This document shows positions 1 through 22,482 of a stretch of 64,000 nt of DNA, piece after piece. The position numbers and the translations under genes are program-made. The notes below the pieces were generated by a model. The model was not told the origin of the DNA and did not search any database. It was given only the letters and a program-made list of their open reading frames with translations. How positions within the stretch are numbered: position 1 is the stretch's first letter; every line of letters starts with the position of its first letter. The DNA is taken from contig NC_037596.1 in the NCBI RefSeq assembly GCF_003073045.1, positions 7,211,416 through 7,275,415 of the forward strand, read 5' to 3'. The DNA is from Pomacea canaliculata (taxonomy: Eukaryota; Mollusca; Gastropoda; Architaenioglossa; Ampullariidae).

Positions 1-1307
1 TGTGCGTGTGACGACAACGACTACTTTCCCATCTGCGGCGACGATGGCCGAACCTACTTCTCACCTTGTCACGCGGGTTGTCTGGTGGATACAAATAAGG
101 TGTGGTCATGTGTGAATGTTTAAATGTGTGTGTATGTGGCATGCATTTTAGAAAGTACCAAAAAAATGTAATTGCAAAGAAATCAAACAATAAGAAATAA
201 ATTCACAAACTAAAGAACAAACGTTGTATTTAATGAATTAAACTAAAGAGTGAATGAATGAAGTAATAAAGAACAGACAATAAAAAACATATATATGCTT
301 CAATATATCGAATAAATTGAAAAAAAGTTTTTATGGACGATAAATATTCTAAATATCGTCATTTCCGCCAAAGATGTATCAGAACTGCACGTGCATCGCT
401 GGAGGGACCGCCACGGCGGGTATGTGTGACTACAGTTGCCCTATGTTCTACCCGTTTATGGTCGCTGTCGCTGCTGGATCTCTCTTTGGAACCTTGTCCA
501 TCATACCCAAGCTAATCATCTACATCAGGTGCGCAACTTCAGTAGCATCCACTTTCTTGTTGTAGGTTCCTCTTACTAGCATCATTGGAAAAGCTAATCG
601 TCAAATTGTAAAAACTCTGCTTCGAAGATTGCTTCTATTGTAATATAGGACTAGACAATGTGATAGGTCAAACCACTGGTGTAAGTTCCTACTTCTACAG
701 TTATTCCATCTATCTTTGTTGCAGGTCTGTTGAAGAACGAGATAAACCGCTTGCCTTAGGTCTAGCCTCGTTTTCGACATCAGTAACAGGTGTGAATTTT
801 TATTTAGAGAGATCAAAACAATAGGAGATGGCCGGGCATTAACTACAGTATTATTCACTTCTACTTTCGTGAAGTGGTTTCAAGTAATTTTATTTCGTTT
901 TGAACCAACAGCATGGTATTGAATTCACTAACATAAATCAGCATCATGCTACCATGAAATAACACAATAAATTACAGTCTTGAGCCAAGGACAAGGCGCT
1001 ATAAACTCTAGTCATTCATTTCTTTGTTAACACACTTTTAATTTCTCTTGTAGCATGGATGCTGGGGCCAATCCTCTTTGGAAAGATCGTGGACGGTATT
1101 TGCATTCAGTGGGAGAATTCGTGTTTCGGAAGAGGTGCCTGTCGTCTCTATGACAACGACATGTTTCGCCTGCGGATGCTTGGCTATCAGATAGGCTTCA
1201 GGTTCCTGGGGCTTCTTTTGTCCATCTCAGCCTTGGTATACGCGATTGTTACAAAGAAATTTCAAAAACAAGAGGCCAAGACCCCAGCCATGGAAATGAC
1301 AGTCTAG
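1..1307 (+). CDS. SLCO/OATP transporter, copy 1 (3' part, four last coding exons)
   Basis: This is the C-terminal part of an organic anion transporting polypeptide (SLCO family), a 12-TM plasma-membrane carrier of amphipathic anions; the 5' part lies left of the window. I assign exons 1-99, 374-528, 725-789 and 1054-1307, all with GT-AG borders and matching phases. The first two encode the Cys-rich Kazal-type extracellular loop between TM9 and TM10 (CDDNDYFPICGDDGRTYF, then QNCTCIAGG and CDYSCPMFYPF). The last encodes WMLGPILFGKIVDGICIQW, a TM12 and a short tail ending in TAG at 1305-1307. The 155-bp and 65-bp internal exons have the same lengths and phases as in the two minus-strand copies, but the protein is clearly more diverged from them than they are from each other. 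Its last intron ends in an ordinary pyrimidine tract. It is convergent with copy 2. Confidence 0.9.
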
Positions 1308-1578
1308 TTACTCGATGGCATTGTGAAGGAGGACGAGAAGTAACCACGTCAGGATCCCCGTCACACGCATTACGCCCCTTTAAGAAAAAGAAAAGACAGT
1401 TTGCCAGACGTTTATAAGAACAAAATAGTTCCGTACAGAATAGATATCTAACTTCTATTATCTTAAAGAGACGATGATATGACGAAAACGACACAGCCAA
1501 CAATTCCCAAATTACCTGGAGAAGCAAAGTGTTTGCTACTCTATGAGTTTCGACACTATTTGTCAATACATTTTTTTC

Positions 1579-1584
1579 AATAAA
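1579..1584 (+). promoter_or_regulatory. Candidate poly(A) signal of SLCO copy 1
   Basis: AATAAA lies about 270 bases after the stop codon of the plus-strand SLCO gene. It is the first canonical hexamer downstream in the correct orientation. Confidence 0.5.
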
Positions 1585-1599
1585 ACACGATGCAATATG

Positions 1600-3289
1600 A
1601 CCTGCAAGGTGTGAAAAAAACTTTCTTATCTAGCACTTTCACCCTTCGCAGCTTTTCATTTCCATAGCAATGTACAAACTTGTGCTAAATCACTGCACAC
1701 AGCAAAGCAATATGGCTTAACATAACTGAATCCGCCTATAAGCAAGGATTCATGACGAATATATATCGAAATTGAAAATTTATTAGTAAATTTTCAAGAA
1801 ATGCAATGATATGTTTACTAAAAGTCCGCAAGTAATATTAAACCAGTTATTCTTACATTGTTAATATACAATTTAACTTCACATAAAAAGGTTCATTGTG
1901 TTCTTTTTTGTGCTTGTAAAACTTCTCTGATCGTGTGGATTATTTTAGAGAATTATCTGGGATTTACAGATGTGAGTTTGGAGTTCAGGTAACAAGCCTT
2001 GTGTTTGAGATTCTGACAGTGTTGACTAAACATGGTTTAAAATGGTTCAGTGAATTCATAGTAAACCTAAAAAGCCAAAGAAATACTAGGAAAGTGGCAC
2101 GTGTCAGCATCTTCTCTTTCTTCATTAGAAAGGTGACTTTCTCTCTATTTCACTAATTAAGAGAGACAAGATTCTGCAAGAGATGCGGATGCAAAGTGTT
2201 TGTATATGTTACTGAAGCATTGTATTAAGACAGTTTCTTACACATGTAAACGTTTGAAAAAAATAAACTGAAAAAAATCTGTTTAAATGTTTTACTTCAT
2301 TTAATATTGTTTGTGCGAAACGGTTTTCACGATTTTTACACGTTTTTGCATTTAAAATAAAATGCAAAAAATATATTTTTTAAATGGACCACTTGAACAT
2401 GTACAGTTTAGTTTTGATTGCATTGGCAACTGACAAATCACTATCATCTGATAGACAAACAGACATATTTTTGTTGGATGGGTGAGTGAGATTCCGAGAT
2501 ACAAACGGTATTGTTTATTGTTGCTACCAGTGGCATCTAAAGCAACCGCAAGACGGAAGTAATTAAAAGGAACAGAAAAGCGAGTGAAGAAAATGCAGTC
2601 TGACAACAGTTTATCAGTATTGTTGCTGCATCATCTTCATTCATCACAAGATGACTCATGCAAAACAGCTTGTTGTGGAGTTCTCATTCATCTCCATCTG
2701 CGTCGGTGTCGGCCAAGAGTTGTCACAACAGATTTCACATCCTCCAGACAAAGTCAACAACCTACAATTTGACCCTTGAAGAATTTTCATTCAGTGGGGC
2801 TGGTGTGGTTGCAAAGAAAATATTTACTGAAGTTAACAGTACGTGCCCTCCTGCCCTTCACTGCTTTATGTTGTAGATAAGTCTTGTTGTTTACAATGGT
2901 GATGTAAAAGTGTAGATACATTTGCGTGCACGTGTTCTTGCAAAGAGAAACAGGGAGAGAAAAGTTAGAAAAGGTCCAGCTTTATGACTGGTTGTTATTT
3001 TTTGCTTTGTTATATTTCTAACAAAGACCTTTACAGAACTACAAATAAACACAGAGACCTTACAATGGCCGACAGATGGCAGGTTGGTTGGTGCATTTAA
3101 AAAGGATAATTGGGTAATTTTCAATAATATGATTCATTTTTAATAACTGGTTTAAAATGGAGATCAGCATGATGAATTAAACCTTGGATGAAATATTAAA
3201 AAATAAGCAGCCAAGCTCCTTCTACTATAGTACAATACACCATACTATAAACACTATATTTATTGTACACATGCTTTTCTAATCCTCCG
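1600..3289. other. Intergenic, no gene seen
   Basis: AT-rich sequence between the convergent SLCO copies. Short open frames (for example around 2584-2876) lack splice sites, family resemblance or paralogous conservation. I see no terminal repeats or microsatellite of note. Confidence 0.6.
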
Positions 3290-4691
3290 TAGCAACTGGA
3301 AGAAAAACACAAAATCAGTCTTAGTTTTATGGTAGCTGAGCAAGTATTTTCCCTACAACTATCAATAGCGGACACGATTTTTTCGAGTTTGGTAATTCAC
3401 TAGTCTTTTAGATATTTTACTTTTTCCGATAACCAACTATTCTACATTCAAGTACCCTGCCTTCACTTCTTTGTAAGTTATTTATTTGCTTTATTCCCCA
3501 TCGTTTTCTTTGTCGTATCATTTTTAACTCTATTTTTGTCGCTGTTGTGCATTTTAAGACACCCACCATAAGAAAGGTTACACAGAAGAAAACTATTTTG
3601 CAATTCATAAAAGTTTGCTGAACGATGTTTGTGTTCGAGACCTGTATTCAAGGGATGTAACCCACATCAACATAACGCGTAAAACTTCACGCGGTTATTT
3701 CTCTTTGACCTTCCGTGCAAGTTGTATAGCTCGCCCATCTACAGACCTACAAGAGTTCTGAAGTACAGAAATGTGAAATTACTGCAATTGTCATTGATTG
3801 TTACTACTTAAGATTGGTTTGTGGTAATGAGCTGCAAGTAGTTCCTAGTAAATCTGGCAAGACTGTGTCAACTCACAAAATTTTAGTCAATCGTCGATTA
3901 ATTAAGATACAGAGCTCAGTCTGCCTAATTATTATTTTAGATTATTTTAGGCAAAAACTGTAAGATGCACGCAGTGTTAAATGGTTCAGCAATTCAGTAA
4001 CTAGAGCGGTTTTGCAACACGAAACTATTTACTTACAGATGCGTATTCATTTATTTATTGATTCTTTATTTCTCACACCTGTATTCCATCATAATAAAAA
4101 GAAAGAAGATCATTTACAGTATCACACTAAAAGATACGATAGTAAATGTTGCATTATTTTACAGCACTTCCTGTATCAAACATCTCTTAGTAACTTAATA
4201 AATAAGATCTCAAAGCAGTTAGTTATGTCCTAATAAGCAACATGTATCTAACTCAGAATAGGTTTCCAGCAGAGAGCATTGATCATTGAAACTAAAGGCT
4301 TTGTCAAAATATTATATCAGTTTAAAACACTCCGACATGAAGGGGTTTATTTGTTCACAATCTCTTATAAAATATTGGCATAGAACGTGACTATCTGGTT
4401 AATTGACATATCCTTAAACTCTGGTAGGTACATTTTGCTACAAGCACTGTGCTTATTATAAAAACATTTTAACAAGCACAAGGAACTGTTGAACAAGGAA
4501 ATCCTTATGATTATCTTGAAAACTATATACAGGAGAGATTAGTAAGTATCACGATTAGTCTTAGTAATGAAAAACGGTCTTAGCAATTTTTTCCCATACA
4601 AGCAGATCTACTTTGTACCAGTTTGTAACACACAACACTAATATCGTAATTTTCTGTAATATTATTGGATTCATGTCGGTTCTGAATTATT

Positions 4692-5061
4692 TTACACATG
4701 ACCCCATGATAATTTTTTTGTTACATCGTTGTTTGTTTCTCGTGGCATATCTTGAGCAGCTGCGTGGTCAAGCTCTAAGTCTTCTACCTTCCCAGCTTTT
4801 GGTTTGTCTTCGAATGTTTTACGAACAACAGCGAAAGCAAGGCTGATGAAGACGATGATACATCCAATGAAGCGAAAACAGAACTGCGAACCGATCAGCT
4901 TCCAGCGAAAGACGCTGTTGTCATAGAGACGGCAGTAGCCTCTCCCCTCGCAGGTGTTGTCCCACTGGATGCAGATGTCGTCCACCACCTTGCCGTACAG
5001 AACAGGACCTAGCATCCAGCCTGACACACACACAAACACACACACACACACACACACACAC

Positions 5062-5100
<39 letters not shown>

Positions 5101-5566
5101 CACTTTATCACTTAGTCTACAAGTATGAACTGTTCAGACATTCAACCATAAAGGCTTTCTTAGGATTGTTCAAATGCTAAAAAAAAAGATGTGTATACTA
5201 TGAAAAAATAATCATCAGGGTTAGGAAAAAGACATTTTAAGATGTGCATGTGCAATAAGAATCACTTGTGTTCTCTCACCTGTAACAGAAGTCATAAAGG
5301 AAAGAAAGCCCAGAGCCAGACCTTTATCTTTGTCCTCCACACACCTGTCGCAGGTAAAATGCAAACATTTATTATTTATTCACATTTGACAAAAATATCA
5401 TAATGCAATTGAACAATTTGCAGTTCCTTGCTTGTACACATGTTCAAAGAAGCAAGTTGTGGCTCATTGTAAGGTACCAAAACCGAATTATTGTAATTTC
5501 CACCTGCATTTCACGATGTGATGGGAAGCCGTGATTATTCCAGCAGTTTTTTCTTTCTATTTCTGG

Positions 5567-5641
<75 letters not shown>

Positions 5642-8600
5642 ACAGAGGTCGGCGAGGACTACCTACCGTATGGTGACGATTAGTGTGGGTACGATAGCAA
5701 ATGTTCCGAACAAAGCTTGACACGCCAGGCCGATCATAAACGGGTAGAACATGGGGCAACTGTAGTCACACACCCCGGCAGTGGCTGTGCCCCCTCCTAT
5801 ACACGTGCAGTTCTGGTAGGTCTGAGGATAAAGTGAACGTGTACATCGAGAACAAAATACAGGAAGATACTTTATTTCTTTATGTTAACTGGAAAAAAGT
5901 ATCCTATTTACCAAAAACATGCTACTAACCCTCGTCCTTTCTCGAGATACATACATTGCAGTGTACAGAAGAAGGTTTATACCAATTTCATGCCGTTTAT
6001 ATAGATATGTCTAACTAACCCAGGTTTCTAGACCTCCAAACAGTCTATGTTGACCTCTTCCTGCATATAATGGTCATGTATCTCAAGAAAAGAAGGTTGA
6101 TATTTTCCTATATTTTAAGAATTAGAAACTTCTTTTACCTACACATTAAGAAAAAAATTACTACTCTTTAAATAAATTTAAGAGAAAATGTTTCAGTCAA
6201 GAGAGGCAGTTCAGCTCTAGAGATACATGGCATGCACGCAAAGACATACATACATACGAACAGCAAATTATTCTTTACAAAACTATTTGTGACCAGGACT
6301 AGCTATGTACCCCTCCCAAGTGCTCGAGACATCCCGCGTGGCACGGCGAGAAGTAGGTCCGACCGTCCGCTCCGCAGACAGGAAAGTAGTCCATGTCATC
6401 GCACGTGCAGCCATCGAAGCAGCCAGCCTGCGATTCGTCGATTGTTGCAAGAGGTCTGTGAGAAATGATCGTTAGGGTTAAAAGATCTCAATATAGATAT
6501 TTACAAAAAAAGAAACTTTCTTAATAAATAAGTTAATAAAGAAGGAATATAACTAGAATAAACAGAAGTCGATTAAGTTGTAAAGCTCAAAGCAAGACAA
6601 GGACGAGAAACGAACCCAGGGCTGTTGTACAGAGAGGGCTGTTGGCAGGTGAATGCCATCTGAAGGCCGGTACCAGCGCACGATGCCATCTGGAAGACAG
6701 ATGCGAACTTCAGGCTTGCTAGCGGCCCCATCTTGAAGCGCCTGGACAGGAAGCCGCCTATGAATGTCCCCACACACGCCGAGCTCAGCATCACGACGGC
6801 TGGAAACAACCACCACAACAACCTTTAACCTTCTGTCGGTCTGTGGACTACTGTGTGGACCAGCTTGGGGTTAATTCTGTGGGTCAGACTGTGAGTTAGC
6901 TTTTGGTTCATTCGAAAGGTCAGGGTGTGCGCCAAAAAATTTTTTTTAATGGTGTTCTTTCTTTTGGCCAGTCTGTGATTTTGTTTGTCAATCTTTGCAC
7001 CAGTCAGTAGACAGTCTGTGGGTGTTTCTGTAGAAGAGTCAGTGAAACAGTTTGCTGGGCGTCTGTAGACGTGTTTTGTGGAAGCAGGTTGTTTGTGGTC
7101 CTTCTGTGAGCTCATGGAACAGGCCCATCATGTGTCTGTAAGTCAGTCTGCAAAACCTTTCTCGTCTGTTTCAGAAACCTCCAAATTCTTCGAGATACGT
7201 TACAGGATGTCTTCCAGCGAGCCTCACCCATGGACATGTTGGCCCTCCAGGCAGGATAGGAGAACTGGTTTTCGATGTACTTGGGTGCGAAACGCTGCGT
7301 ACCGGCAACAGCGAAGGTGAAGAAGCAGGACGATATCACTTGAGTCATGTACACTGGGTTCTTCACCAGACGATGCATCGCCGCCAGGAAACCTGAAGAC
7401 CAAACAATGGATTTGGGGAAGGGAGAAGTCGTCATATAAAGACTAGATAGAATTTAGCAGAAGAACAGATGGATTGACTTTCGAGTGGTACAACGAAGGT
7501 TAATTTTAGGTTTGGGGAAACAGGCAACATATTTATTATACATCATTTCCGTACTATACATATATATATAATCAGACTATCATCGTGATTTGGTTGGGGC
7601 GACACTTTTCTGCTTCATGACAGTATCAGTACATAAGTGTACAAAAAATAACGAGATTGGTGAAGGTAAGAAGGATTGTGTTGTTAAACATTTTATGAAT
7701 TCATATTTATAAATTCGTGTGTGGATGCAAAGATGTACAATATGGATAACAGATTATTAAGTTATTGCTGAGTGTCTCGTTTATTTCTAATTTCCACTTT
7801 TTCTTGGTGAAATGATAGTAATGAAATCAGTGTCTTATAAAAGAAAGAAAAATAAAATCAAATACTAAAATAATCGAACAAAAATAACCAAAAAGGCAGT
7901 AAAGTACAAATTAATGTTTTTAAACTGTCTGGGTTCTTGGAGAAGACATTTCCACCTTTCATATATTTGACTGCAAACTCATAGAAATGGTTCGTTGTGT
8001 CTGTCTTTCTCTTCTCCTGAGGGTTGTCTCTCTTGAAAGAGCGAGGGAAGCAGAAAAGCGGGAGAGAAAAGAGGCAGGCTGCTCCTCCAAACGTGATGTA
8101 CCCGAGCCACCATGCTCCTATCCATTTCGGGTGCCTCGGGCCAATGTTCGTTTCTATGATACCAACACCAAAAAAAAATTAGGATTAAAAACAAAAATAA
8201 TCAGAAGAAAAATAGAAAATGCAAAAATTAAGAACAAGTATAAAAATAAGATATATATATATATATATAACTAAAGGCAAAACCCAGAACAAATTCAAGC
8301 AAAAATAACAAAACTAAAAATAAGAACAAGAAAAATAAGAATATTAACAAGAATAAAAATAAGCAGAATTTTTAAACGAATTATGCTGCAACAAGACAGC
8401 AAGAAATTATGTATCCTCATCATGGACAAGGACTGAGTGTCCTCACCTTCTAGAGTAACGTACATCCTGGTGAAGACACCGCCCAGTGCAAAGGCTGCGG
8501 CTGGTCCCATGACACCAAATGTGAGGATGATACCTAAAAATAAAGAGTTGGTCATGTATGTCAGAACGAAGTTAATATCCTTTAGTACATTTTAAATGGT

Positions 8601-10354
8601 TTTTTTTTTATCTCGTGTTGCACTGAACAAGAGGAATATCCACTCAATTTTGTCCTTTTTATTCTGTATGTCCAGCTGTTAAAATTGGGAAAGAAGTAGT
8701 CGCGGGCACAACAAAGTGCAGCCCAGCTCTGACCAGTCAGGTATCTATAACCTGATGAGGCGAGAGAAAGAGAATATTTTTAACTACATTCTCCTCTACG
8801 CACCCGAAACAGCGATGCCTTATCTAAAGACAACTCCAGAGCTTCATCATGTGTAAATGTTTGGATCTTCACATGTACAGGTCCACATTTGAATATTTTT
8901 GTCGTGTGTACATATTCTCAAGTACGCGTATTCTCAATTTTGAATATTCTTATTTTTGCATATTTATTTCCATTAGCATTTGTCACACACACACACACAC
9001 ACGGGTAGACCGCTTGCTGTAAGGTCGTACCCATGTAGAAGCCAGTCTTGGTTTTGTCGATGTTGTTGTCGACGAAGGTGGTGATGAGTGGGTGGCGAGG
9101 GGCCTTGGCCACGCCCTGCAGCACCATACCGAGTACGATGATCACCAGTGCAGACATGGCATTGGCCCGGGCACGGTTGCTGATACTGGAGGTATCTACC
9201 CCTGCTGGTGAAATGACACAGATTGAAAGATTTCGTAACAATTAAAACCTTTCAAAAAGCTTAGTTTGCGTCTGTCCATTTGATGCACCCTACGACCGGC
9301 TCCGGTGGACCAGCAAACAGACCAAGAAGAAAACGATGTCTAGTTTTATTCACTTTAAGTAATAGCTTTCTTACTATTTGTGGAGGTGGAGGGTTGAAGA
9401 CAAGCAGACAGTTTGGTGGTGTTGAATGTGTCACACATTTGCCCCTGGAATGTTTGGGAGGCGCCAGCTGACGCCGCTTTGCTGACGTTCCCCATCACGA
9501 TGTCGTCTGATGGACTAGGGGCTCCGAAGAGAAACTGAGGCAGGGCACAGAGAATCCCAGAAATTCCGAAAAGGACAGTCGCGAATCCCATGAACCGAGG
9601 GATGTGCACCTGAGGTCATAAAACATACTTCAGCACATGACATCACCAACAGGTGATTCTACCCGACTAGTAAAGCATGTAAATAAACAAGGTCGAACTA
9701 GTAACAGCATAAAAGAATGTTTTCTGTTTCTAACATTACTGTGCTACCAGTTCAGTACAATGCTTTGATAGACTGGGCGAAATTCTTTGTAATAATAGAC
9801 ATCTCACTCTTGTGGCGATGTGGCTGACAAAAAGAACGATGACCAAGAATCCGATGTCATTGGCCGCCATGATTATGCCTGTCTGTTCACTGCTGAAGCC
9901 GAAATGTCGCTCAATAGTCGTGACCTGTGAGAACACCAGTGAACATTTTCAACTAGAGACTTCTATTACTTTTTACTATTTTTTACTATTAATGTTCACT
10001 TTCACTTTCATTCAGCGTCTTGCTCCTTTTTCTTTTTTCAATATTTCCCATTCACAAAATAAAAACAAAAATCATTTCACACATTTTTCAACATAACAGC
10101 CCAAATACCTTTACACAATATTTTTTTATTCCCGTTCTCACCTGGCCGTTGACGTACGCGGACAAGGTGGATGTCATCAAGCCACTGATGGCATAAATTC
10201 CAGAAAAGTCGCCATGTTGGTCAACTTGCTCCTGGCTGGTGGCTGGACATGAACTTGATGAGCATCTCCCTTTGTCATCAGAATCCATCTTGGAGGATGA
10301 GTCTGTCTGGACATCGGGAGGTGAAGTACCGTTGTTGGCAATGACAGCTGACAT
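4692..10354 (-). CDS. SLCO/OATP transporter, copy 2 (complete, 12 coding exons)
   Basis: Solute carrier organic anion transporter, predicted 698 residues, a normal length for this 12-TM family. Coding exons in transcript order are 10354-10142, 9924-9808, 9609-9375, 9204-9031, 8533-8447, 8153-7926, 7392-7228, 6799-6616, 6455-6311, 5821-5667, 5344-5280 and 5020-4692; all junctions are GT-AG and phases match. The OATP signature is seen as HPKWIGAWWLGYI at the start of exon 6 (about residues 284-296). The Kazal-like loop between TM9 and TM10 spans exons 8-10 (CTCDDMDYFPVCGADGRTYF, QNCTCIGGG, CDYSCPMFYPF). The start is the first Met of exon 1, followed by a Ser/Asp-rich cytoplasmic N-terminus and TM1. 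Exon 1 contains a segment of about 23 codons read in a different frame from copy 3, flanked by compensating one-base indels. Exon 4 has a NAGNAG acceptor. The exact family member and substrate cannot be read from sequence. Confidence 0.9.
5024..5098. repeat. (CA)n microsatellite beside a splice acceptor
   Basis: About 75 bases of nearly pure CA on +, hence TG on the coding strand of SLCO copy 2. It directly abuts the acceptor of the last coding exon, leaving no normal pyrimidine tract. Confidence 0.95.
5566..5640. repeat. (CT)n microsatellite in an SLCO copy 2 intron
   Basis: About 75 bases of CT/TCTC repeat just downstream (minus-strand sense) of the 155-bp exon. The equivalent place in copy 3 (about 13665-13700) has a much shorter CT tract plus CA. 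Confidence 0.9.
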
Positions 10355-11200
10355 TATTAATCCTGATTGCAGTTAGCTCAGTTTTTTGACAAACTATTCT
10401 CCAGTGTTAGAAGTGTACTTGTCATCTGCCTTTCAATGAGTAGACTGAACTCATTCCCGGCCGCAATTCGTTGGAACGACCTGACAACACACAACAAATA
10501 AACATTACTTTTTTAGAGTTCCTATGATGAAGGGGCAGAGGTCAGGGATATTCTGAAGATCGTCAGAGGGAGGTTATCTCAGAGGCCAAACGGAGTTGGC
10601 AGGCAATGCAACATCACACACATTGCGACAAGTCACAACTTTTTTTTGCTCACTGAGCTGTGCGCGAATGGCTAAAAATTATGTAAATAAAATCAGCCAT
10701 ACAACAATTAAAAACCCGCAAATGCCATCAAACAGTTGACAGCATGATAAGTAAAATGCATATATGCAGATTGACAACCGACGACTGTGCAGAATAGTGC
10801 AGAATTCACTTATTCATTGCGAATCCTCACGACCGTGTCCAAAGACTCCAGTTGAATCTGTCCACGTCTTCCTTGTACTCCTGTAACATGCACTGAGAAG
10901 AAAACTAAGTTCACTAAAAAACGACTAAAGTACATCAGTCCAAAGGTAGCCTTTGGTACTGAATCGGTGTCGCTTCCCCAGACTTCTGAAAAAAATTCTA
11001 AAAGAACTCTTTTTTGCATTTTAAATTTTTGCTGCTTTCGTCTAAACACCGTGCTCCAGAATGAGCTGAAAAATTTTGAAAGCGATTGTTATCCAGAAAG
11101 AAGTTATACTTAGTTGTGTGTGTGTGTGGTTTTTTTCTGTGTTTTTCCATGCATGCACTTCGTTTTTAATAAATTATTGACCAAACACTTACAAACTTTC
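10355..11200. other. 5' flank and likely promoter region of SLCO copy 2
   Basis: No coding exon is seen. The segment is strongly conserved with 18907-19640 upstream of copy 3 (for example GGCAGAGGTCAG, AGTCACAACTTTTTTTTGC and CGAATCCTCACGACCGTGTC), so it was duplicated with the gene and probably holds the promoter and 5' UTR. No TATA box could be assigned confidently. Confidence 0.5.
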
Positions 11201-12696
11201 CTCCCCTCAGCTTATCCACTGGAAGACAAACACAAAATCAATCTTAGTTTTGTGGTAGCTGATATGTTCACTCCCAACTATTCATATGGGACACGTTTCG
11301 CGTTTGGTAATTCACTAGCCTTTTATATATTTGACTTTTTCTGATAACCAACTATTCTACATTCAAGTACCCTACCCTTCACTTCTTTGTAAGTTATTTA
11401 TTTGTTTATTCTCCATCTTTTGTTAGTCGTATCATTTTTTAGCTCTATTTTTGTCGTTGTTGTGCATTTTTAAGACACTCAACATAAGAAAGGTATTTCT
11501 ACACAGAAGAAAACTATTTCGCCATTCATAAACGTCTGCTGAATGATGTTTGTGTTTGAGGCCTGTATTCAAGGGATGTAACCCACATAAACATAACGCG
11601 TAAAACCTTTACGCGGTTATTTCTCTTTGACCTTCCGTGCAAGTTGTATAGCTCGCCTCCACAGACCTACTACTAGAGTTCTGAAGTACAGAAATGTGAA
11701 ATTATTGCAATTGTCACTGATTGTAACCACTTAAGATGGGTTATTGGTTAATGGGCTGCAAGTAGTTCCTAGTGAAAATCTGGTAAGACTGTGTCAACTC
11801 ACAAAATTTTAGTCAAAAGTCGATTAATTAAGATACAGAACTCACTCAGTCTGCCTAATTATTTTTAGATTATTTTAGGCAATTGTTTTCATTAGAGCGG
11901 TTTTGTTTTAATTACATTTCAGTATATCATGTTTGTCGCGTTCATTTGCAAGTACACTGGTACAGTCTCAGTTAAAAGTTAAAAAAAAGCAGTAAAAAAA
12001 CACTGGACTGTTTCAAAGATATAAGACAAATACATTGTAATTACAAGAGATGAGAAAGTAATATTCGAGGTCTACTCTGCATTCATTTATTGATTCTTTA
12101 TTTCTCACACCTGTATTCCATCATAATAAAAAGAAAGAAGATCATTTACAGTATCATACTAAACGATACGATAGTAAATGTTGCATTATTTTACATAAGA
12201 TCTCAAAGCAGTTAGTTATGTCCTAATAAGCAACAGATCTAACCAAAAAATAGGTTTTCAGCAGAAAGCAACAGCAATGACATTTACATTGAAAATGTTC
12301 TGATCATTGAAACTAAAGCTTTTGTCCAAATATTATGTCAATTTAAAACACTCCGACATGAAGGGGTTTATTTGTTCACAATCTCTTGTAAAATATTGGC
12401 TTAGAACGTGACCATCTGGTTAATTGACATATCCTTAAACTCTGATAGATACATTTTGCTACAAGCACTGTGCTTATTATAAAAACATTTTAACAAGCAC
12501 AAGGAACTGTTGAACAAGCAGGTCCTTAAGATTTTCTTTAAAACAAAAGAGATTAGTATGACGATTAGTCTTAGTAATGAAAAACGGTGCTAGAAATTTT
12601 TTCCCATACAAGCAGATCTACTTTAAACCAGTTTATAACAGACAGCACTAATATCGTAATTTTCTGTAATATTATTGGATTCATGTCGGGTCTGAA

Positions 12697-19750
<7,054 letters not shown>

Positions 19751-20040
19751 GTGTTCTGTGTTGTTCCATGCATGCACTTCGTTTTTAACAAATTATTGAC
19801 CACTTACAAACTTACCTACTATCAGCTCTGTCGGCTCTGTAATAACAGAATTCAGCCTCCTTCTTCGACAGTTTCGTCTCGCACACACACACACACTCAC
19901 ACGCACACACATATATTAATGTTTACCATACACTCCGTTGCCATGGAGAAAAATGGAAATCCACGGCAGCTGGTATTCTCTGTGAGACTACATTCTAAGG
20001 CCAATGGTCTCCCCAGAACCAGTCAGGTACAGACGGATGG

Positions 20041-20047
20041 TATAAAA
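20041..20047 (+). promoter_or_regulatory. TATA box candidate of GRL gene A
   Basis: TATAAAA followed by GG, 70 bases upstream of the ATG at 20117. The homologous stretch upstream of GRL gene B (about 28055) aligns around it but lacks the TATA sequence. Confidence 0.5.
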
Positions 20048-20116
20048 GGTTTGTGAAGTGCAACACTCGTGCATTCTCGTGACTGTGTGCAGGCGACTGT
20101 CATTCTTTGAGAAACC

Positions 20117-22293
<2,177 letters not shown>

Positions 22294-22403
22294 AGGACAT
22301 CATGACACTGCTCTGGTTACAGGACATAACTGTGTCATGTGTGAGTAAAATACAGATATATTGAGGTCGCCTACACACCGGAATATGCATTCTTTAACAG
22401 TTG

Positions 22404-22482
<79 letters not shown>

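Larger units (their letters stand above)
3290..11200. repeat. Tandem duplication, unit 1 (about 8 kb, contains SLCO copy 2)
   Basis: From about 3290 this unit runs in parallel with the one beginning near 11210. Shared landmarks include AACACAAAATCA followed by TTAGTTTTATGGTAGCTGA in the 3' flank, a TTGCATTATTTTACA block, all 12 SLCO exons, most intron sequence, and the upstream block containing GGCAGAGGTCAG and CCGTGTCCAAAGACTCC. The unit carries the non-coding 3' flank of SLCO copy 2 (about 3290-4691), the gene, and 850 bases of upstream sequence. The junction lies near 11200, where TTATTGACCA...CTTACAAACTT precedes the start of unit 2. Exact ends need an alignment. Confidence 0.85.

Noticed and set aside
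7921-8153. Possible read-through of SLCO copy 2 exon 6 into its intron
   Set aside because: The frame stays open past the donor, but the GT after NPDA-coding bases gives the right phase for exon 7 and the same site is kept in copy 3.
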